Part shown: piece after piece, positions 58,139 through 64,000 of the stretch
Position numbering within the stretch: position 1 is the first letter of the stretch
How the letters are laid out: the number at the start of each line of letters is the position of its first letter
Source of the DNA: Drosophila miranda
Lineage: Eukaryota > Arthropoda > Insecta > Diptera > Drosophilidae
NCBI RefSeq assembly: GCF_003369915.1
Contig: NC_046673.1
Span: forward strand, 16,042,001-16,106,000
Reading direction: 5' to 3'
Length of the DNA stretch: 64,000 bases
Translations under genes and position numbers: made by a program
The notes under the pieces: model-generated
The model's database searches: none
What the model was told of the DNA's origin: nothing
What the model saw: the letters and a program-made list of their open reading frames with translations, nothing else

Positions 58139-61100
58139 CATAACTATGAATCATGGTAAGTGCTAACGCTGTATATACATATGTACTAGCGTAGAAGGAG
58201 AAACAGAATGAGAGAACCGAAAAGGGAATACGAGAAGTAGAAAGAACAGCACAAAGGCAGAGCCAGAGCCAGAGCCAGAGCACATTTCAAGGATTACACA
58301 CTTGGATGTGTGCGTGTGAGCGAGAGAAAGAGATCTACTGTCTTTTCAAGGTATCTACAAGATACACACAAGCACACACTCGCACACGGATGCACGGATA
58401 CGAAACAGAGGTAGACAATTTCTACCTGGACAACAACCGATCAAAATCTCTGCCGAAAAAAAAAAATAAAAGAAAACGAAAACGAAATGTGGAGGAAAGA
58501 GGAAGATAGAAGGCAGTAAAGGAGAAGCGCGAGAGCGAGAGAGAAGGAGAGAGTGTGTGTGTGTGGCAGACGGAGAGAGCAACATCGTTGCCGAAAAATT
58601 AAAATTACAGATGGTTTTGTTGCTGGATGAGCATATGTACAGGAAACCAGTTTTTATGTTCAACAAACAAAACCAAGAAAAACGCACGAACGAGAATCGA
58701 GTGTAGAAGATACACACACACAACACACAACACACACACGCACACCAAAAGGAGAATAAGAGGAAGAGAAAGACGATGGACAGAGCAGCGTTATGATGAC
58801 ATAGCCGCCACGCCGCCGCTGCTGCTGTTGCTGCGGCTGTGGCTGCCGCACATGCGCAACGCCAGCTTCGTGTCGCTCCGTCAATTGTGTATCTTCGAGA
58901 TACAACTTGGCACTAGCACAAACTACAGTGCGTTCAGCCAGCATTAGATTGGGTGGTACTGGTGCTGGGCCCCCCAAAAGAACAGGCATCCATGAGCAGG
59001 AGAACAAACTGTACAACTCCTTTGGGGGAGGATCTCCCCCGGTCGCCTCTGGTTGGGGGACAGGTCTCTAAGGAGAACGTTTCGTTTCGGTCCTTGAAGC
59101 ATCTCTTTGTTTCCTTCCCACAACCAGTTCTCCTTGGCACGCATTTGGCTGTAGATCGGTTGAATCATTTGAATAGCTGGGTTTTTGGGTCGTATACTTC
59201 TGGCACGCACTGTGGCTTGTGGTCTATTTTATGTGTGTGTTTCGTACAATTTGCTTTGCTGTTGCTAGCCGTCTTCCGCCGCTCCTACCCTCCACAGCTT
59301 CTTTGCCCCTCAGCATGGTCTTCGTTTCTATTCCCCCTCCCCTCCTTACCACCCTGAGGCACAGCCAGAGAGAAACACAAAGAAGTTGAGATACGTACGT
59401 GCAACATGTGTGCGTGAGATGTTTTTGCTAGGCTCAGCGTCGGCACCGGCGAAATCCTGGCTATGGCCATAGAAATGCTTTTTCACGCAAGCAGTTTTCA
59501 AGGATAGCACAGCGATCGGCAGAAACCAACGGAGAGGCGAGTCCTTTGTCCCTCACATCCTCAAGGATGTGCGCACATCGCACACCGGGGAAGGGAAGCC
59601 AGTTCCTGCACACACGCACACGCACACACACATATCCGTATCTTTGTATCTACACATGTTTCTTGTCGTGTCTTGTCTTTCTTCCTCCTCACTTCTCGCC
59701 ATCTTTCCTTCGCTTCTTTCTTCGCCAAAAATTGTGCCGCAAACAAAAACCCGCCTGAACTTTTCCGTTTTCTGAGATTCTCAGCCTCAGCTGGAGAACA
59801 ACAAAGAGCAGGGATATAGAGAGACACAGAGATATATGTATATATATACATAGAGGGAGAGAGAGAAAGAGAGACAGAGAGCAACAGCAGTGAAGAAGAG
59901 ATATTAAAGACACGCACGTAATTTCTTTGGAACTAGCAGCCGAATACACAAAACTGAAACCACAACAACAACGAATTTCTACAAAAATAATTAAGAAACA
60001 AAAGAGCTAAAAAAACAACATTTATTTAAAATTGAATCGTGAGAAGGGAATGGGTCCAGCGTTAACCGATAACATGTACCTCCTACCACAAGATCTGCTA
60101 GAGTTTTTAAGTCAAAATAAAAGAAATGTTTAATCCTATAGATGTATGTATATCCTGTATACATGTACATACAAATATCCAAGTCCTTGGCCAACAAAAA
60201 ACTGAAGAATTCGAAAAGGATTGGGAATGGAAAAACAAAACTCTACGAAAATTGTTTGAATTTAGTATTGAATATTCTATAAAAGATTTAATTAATTTTA
60301 TATTTAAAAGAAATTTCAGGACAGATGCAATGAGGAATGATTGTAAAAATTGACTAGTGGAACTATCTAGCAGAAAATCCGCATAAAAGAAAGAGTTAGG
60401 TACAAAGAAAGAGTCAAAAAGGGACCTAGCAGAGGTTTAAGAATTATAAAAGTAGCCGCAGAGGTAAAGAAAATAAAAACCTGTATGTTGAGGCAGGAAA
60501 AAAGGCATTAGGTCTGCCTTCTCCAAAACAATCTAAAATCGATGTGAAATATCTTTGTAAGAATGATACGAGACACCACTGTCTGGTCAAGATATTTGAT
60601 CCTTTGTGTTGAACCTTTCCAAATCAGACCCATGGCCCACTGGAAGCCCACTCCAACGGCTGTGCAACAAACTGAAAATCAAGATGCCACCAAAAATATG
60701 GAAATAATAAAAACATAAAATTTGTAATTTTCACTTTTTTTTGTTTCTTTTTTGTCTCGTTTATATTTGTCATTTAAAAAAATACTTAGAAGGCGTGCCA
60801 AAAGGGAAAGCGTTAAGTAGGTTAACAATTAGGTTAAAAAAAAAAATAATTGTATAATAATAATAAACAAGATCTTCGAGCAGTGGGGGGGATGAGGAAT
60901 GTGGGCATGCGAGTGTTTTTTTGTGGGGAGGGGATATTAAAAATAAATGAAAAGTTTAAATAATTACAAATGGATTTATTCGTGGAACATAAATTAGGGG
61001 CAACTAAACGTAATAAATATATAGGTTTATGTATAGGTTTATATATGTATATATACTATATATATACGCGTGTTTGTTTGTGTGTGTGTGTGTGTGTGTA

Positions 61101-62283
61101 TGTGTCTCTATATGGTATAATATCCCTGATTTATCGCATTTGGCGTTTTTAAGGCTAACAAATACACATGGATATGTATGTCTAGTATCTAGATATAGTA
61201 TATATATCAATTGGCATTTAGTTTCTGCTTTTTAGTGTACATATCGTGTATATGGCATTTGTGGTTCTCTTTCTATACTCCTCTCGTCCTCGCGCTCTGT
61301 TTCTGTCTCTGTCTCTCAAAAGAGAAATCATATTATAAAAAAACAATCATTACAAAATACTATTCGAAAAAAAATACATATATATATGCTCTAAGATTAA
61401 GTACAATTCGAATATCCCAAGCTTTATACATATGGTATGTAGATATAGAGTTATATAATATATATATGTATGTATATGGTTGGAAGTATATACACATATA
61501 CGCGGGGCGCCCTGTTGGTATAAGCGTTTCGTTTCGGTGTTTGCTGCTGTGTTGCTGAGGTATACTTGGAGGTGTTTGTTTTTGTTTATCATTTCACATA
61601 CAAATTAAAAGTTTTTTAGAATTACAAATTAAAATAGGGCGTAGGGCGTAATTAGAGTACAAATAATAATACAACATTTAACATACGAGTAAAATTAAAT
61701 AATTTGCTGCTACAACAATTAGGAATTCTCTTGCTTTTCTCTGCATTTCGTTTTCTTCGTACCTTTTCTCTGGAGAGATACTTTTCTCTATATATATGGC
61801 AATCTCTAATTACAGGAATGAATTGTGGAATTCTGGAGTGTTTAATGGGTTGGATTTGTTGGGGGGAGAACAGCCTAAGGAGTGGCAGTCAAGTCATTGA
61901 AATGCTGCGGCTTTGGTGATCAAAATCAAAGTTACAAAAACAAAAAATACTTTTAAAAACAGTAAATTATTGCCTGCCAGGCAATAAAATATGTTTTCTT
62001 AATTTGCAAACTAAATCAATGCGCGAATTATATGACATTTTAAGCACAAAATCATGTTTAAATATGAAATTGTGCAGTGGCACTCAAACTGTGGGTCGGT
62101 GGACTGCTTGCTTGGACTGCAGTGCAGCTGTATGGGACTGCTCGGAGCGGGAATCACTCGACACTGTACCACTTGGAAGCAGTGCTCATGTCAATCACTT
62201 GGCTGGCCCTCAACTGCAGTGCGGGTCAAACTGTCTCTCTTTCTTTGCCACAAAGCTCAGAGCATTTCACAACTTAATAAGCC

Positions 62284-62342
62284 CACAAATCCGATCTGAT
62301 CCTAGTCCCTGATCCGTGATCCCTGATCTTTGATCCCTGACC
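62284..62342. repeat. degenerate GATCC/TGATCC repeat
   Basis: About eight units of the form (C)TGATCC with variants stand immediately downstream of the zinc-finger gene's stop codon. It is the same core as the tract at 8,837-8,910. Confidence 0.75.
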
Positions 62343-62344
62343 TA

Positions 62345-64000
62345 TTAATACAATTCAATATCTTTCTCAATCATCTCGTACTCCTCGTCGGGAAACTCGT
62401 CCTTGATCAGCAGATGGTGGCTGTCCTCTGCGGCGGCTGTGACCAACAGGATTTGCTGCGCCTCCATTTGCTCTACCATCTGATCCTCCTCAGCCTCGTC
62501 CAGCAGCAGCTCCTCCTCCCCCTCCTCCTCATCCTCATCGTCCTCCAGCAGGCTGTCATCGTCGGCGGCCACATCGTCGATGGATCGCTTCAGATTAAGA
62601 CTGATACTGGGATTCAGATGGGGATTGGAGTTGGGAGTGCTGCTGGGCGACAACGCCGACACGGCCGTCATCGTCAGGGAGCGGGCAAAGGCCGCCTTAA
62701 TGGGATTAATGGACGGGGCAGAGGCAGGAAGGGTGGATACAACAGTAGTCACCAACTGTTGCTGCTGCTGTTCCGACTGCGAGGCTGCTGCAGCAGCAGC
62801 GGCTGCCACAACGGCGGCGGCTGCGGCTGCGGCGGCAGCAGATTTCTTGCCCACAACCCGGGGTCGATTGTGGGTCTCGAGGTGCTTGCGCAGGTGATCC
62901 TTGCGACAGAAGCCCTTCTCGCAAATGTCGCACATATGCTGCTTGAGCCCCGTGTGGATGGCCTCCACGTGGCGCCGCAGATCGGTCTTGTGATGGAACT
63001 GCTTCGGACAGAGCTCGCACTTGTGCGGCTTGTCCTGGGTACGGTGCCGGCCCAGGTGTGTCGTGTAAACGTCCTCGCTCTGGAAGCGCTTGCCGCACTT
63101 CTGGCAGCGGAACGGGTACTCACCGGAGTGGAAGCTCTTGTTGTGCTGCGTGAGGTAGCAGTTCTTGGTGAACTCCTTGTCGCACTCCAGACACTTGATC
63201 CGCCCCGAGGGCAGCGTTGTCGAGTGCGGCGATGTCGATCCCACGCTGCTGTTGCGTCGCCGCTTCGTCGTGGATGGTGTGGCAGCGGCCGTTGCTCTCC
63301 GCTTTTTGGGCACCGACTGTGCCACCGTTTGCGTCGGTTGCTGTTGCTGCTCCACCTGCACAAGTTGGATCTGCTGCTGCTGCTGCTGCTGCTGTTGATG
63401 CTGTTGCTGTTGTTCCAGGGCCTGCTGCTCCATCTGTTGGTGGTGATGGTGCTGCTGGAGCTGGTCGATCTGATGCTGCTGAATCTGATGCTGGTACTGC
63501 TCCAGCTCGTAGTCCTGCTGCTGCTGTTGCTGCTGCAGCAGGCTGGCAATGTCCAGCTCCAAAGCGGGCGTGGCCCGCGAGCTGCTCACCGTGGGGGAGT
63601 AGGGGGTGCTGAGCACCGTAAGCGTGGGCGTGTGCGCCTGCTCCTGCTGTGCCTGGGCGTGGGCCTGGAGGGCCGTCGTCAGGGTGTGCACTGGCGGCAG
63701 GTCCCCCTCCTGTGGCGATCGCTGGGCCGCCACCGTCGAGTAGGGCGAGAGCGGGGCATAGGGGGCAAACAGGGAGGCGGGCATCAGCTGCAAGACCTGG
63801 CCGTCGCTGGTCGTGATCTGGTGGGGATGCCCATTCGTGGTGTAGCCAGACTCGATGCCGGAACTACCAATAATAGTGTGATAGCTCGTTGTGGGATCCA
63901 GCGGCTGCAGCTGCTGGTAGCATGGCGGCGGCGGCGGCATGATGGGCATGTGCATGGTGTGCGGCATGGGCATGGTGCTGGTGATGTGCAGCGGCGGCGG
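62345..64000 (-). CDS. C2H2 zinc-finger protein, 5' end beyond the window
   Basis: The frame is open from the right edge of the window to a TAA at 62,345-62,347. An ATG lies at 63,973, but the frame continues upstream without a stop (PPPLHITST), so the true start is probably outside. Numbered from that ATG there are 542 residues: a P/H-rich start, a glutamine-rich region (146-212), a basic stretch resembling a nuclear signal (KKRR 223-226, KRRR 237-240), and four C2H2 fingers at about 261-282, 290-310, 319-340 and 348-367. The linkers are not the standard TGEKP except for a partial one. A polyalanine run (379-397), a long acidic tract (about 471-500) and an acidic end follow. It is most likely a nuclear DNA-binding regulator. 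I do not recognise the specific gene. A (CAG)n-type tract at about 63,369-63,420 encodes the longest glutamine run. Confidence 0.88.
   Translation of the reverse strand, partial: PPPLHITSTMPMPHTMHMPIMPPPPPCYQQLQPLDPTTSYHTIIGSSGIESGYTTNGHPHQITTSDGQVLQLMPASLFAPYAPLSPYSTVAAQRSPQEGDLPPVHTLTTALQAHAQAQQEQAHTPTLTVLSTPYSPTVSSSRATPALELDIASLLQQQQQQQDYELEQYQHQIQQHQIDQLQQHHHHQQMEQQALEQQQQHQQQQQQQQQIQLVQVEQQQQPTQTVAQSVPKKRRATAAATPSTTKRRRNSSVGSTSPHSTTLPSGRIKCLECDKEFTKNCYLTQHNKSFHSGEYPFRCQKCGKRFQSEDVYTTHLGRHRTQDKPHKCELCPKQFHHKTDLRRHVEAIHTGLKQHMCDICEKGFCRKDHLRKHLETHNRPRVVGKKSAAAAAAAAAVVAAAAAAAASQSEQQQQQLVTTVVSTLPASAPSINPIKAAFARSLTMTAVSALSPSSTPNSNPHLNPSISLNLKRSIDDVAADDDSLLEDDEDEEEGEEELLLDEAEEDQMVEQMEAQQILLVTAAAEDSHHLLIKDEFPDEEYEMIEKDIELY

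Larger units (their letters stand above)
45691..62344. other. ~16.7 kb without a convincing gene
   Basis: Open frames here are short and mostly translations of simple repeats (GT/CA at about 48,022-48,053 and 48,715-48,736, CT/GA, poly-T). AT-rich parts lie at 49,800-52,600 and 59,990-61,700, the latter ending just beyond a poly-A/poly-T rich stretch. Part of the right end may be the 3' UTR of the zinc-finger gene, since that gene is transcribed into this region. Items that stand out and are treated separately are a 27-base C run, a perfect 10-bp hairpin at 47,043, two small minus-strand frames at 56,094-56,400, and GATCC repeats. Confidence 0.55.

Noticed and set aside
1-64000. tRNA, rRNA or known microRNA genes
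   Set aside because: No cloverleaf with matching arms and no microRNA sequence that I recognise was found by eye. A proper scan (tRNAscan-SE, Infernal) was not possible here.

Overview
The window is eukaryotic and almost certainly Drosophila. Fly-type introns have GT/AG ends, core promoters carry the fly 'Motif 1' (GGTCACAC, M1BP) and 'Motif 6' (GTATATTT) elements, and the recognisable genes are clear orthologues of fly genes (mRpL33, NO66, Pmp70/ABCD3, a CIP2A homologue). The very heavy load of CA/GT, CT/GA and hexamer microsatellites would fit the obscura group, but that is an inference I cannot test here.

Layout. 1-11.8 kb holds no gene I can support and is rich in simple repeats. 11.79-12.43 kb is a diverged repeat that recurs in inverted orientation at 45.0-45.7 kb. 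mRpL33 (12,513-12,836, +, three exons) follows. From 12,835 to 34,487 the DNA is a head-to-tail array of seven ~3.1 kb units. Each unit begins inside the stop codon of mRpL33, carries its 3' flank, one intronless NO66 gene (minus strand; JmjC-domain nucleolar oxygenase) and ~0.7 kb of upstream DNA. Five copies are open over their full length (677-685 codons). Copies 1 and 4 are broken by one-base losses in G runs. Copy-specific variants are shared in a patchwork, as expected from unequal exchange or gene conversion.

Right of the array stand Pmp70 (34,807-41,239, +, eight exons, ~4 kb first intron), encoding a peroxisomal ABC half-transporter, and convergent to it a CIP2A-like gene (42,039-44,927, -, five exons). 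A ~17 kb stretch (45.7-62.3 kb) without a convincing gene follows. Last is the 3' part of a C2H2 zinc-finger gene (62,345 to beyond the right edge, -) with polyglutamine, polyalanine and acidic tracts.

These genes do not form a pathway. Housekeeping genes for mitochondrial translation, ribosome or chromatin oxygenation, peroxisomal import and mitosis sit side by side under similar promoters. The striking feature is the local, recent-looking amplification of NO66. Each unit also carries a plus-strand Motif 6/Motif 1/TATA cassette with short open frames, pointing antisense into the next NO66 copy.
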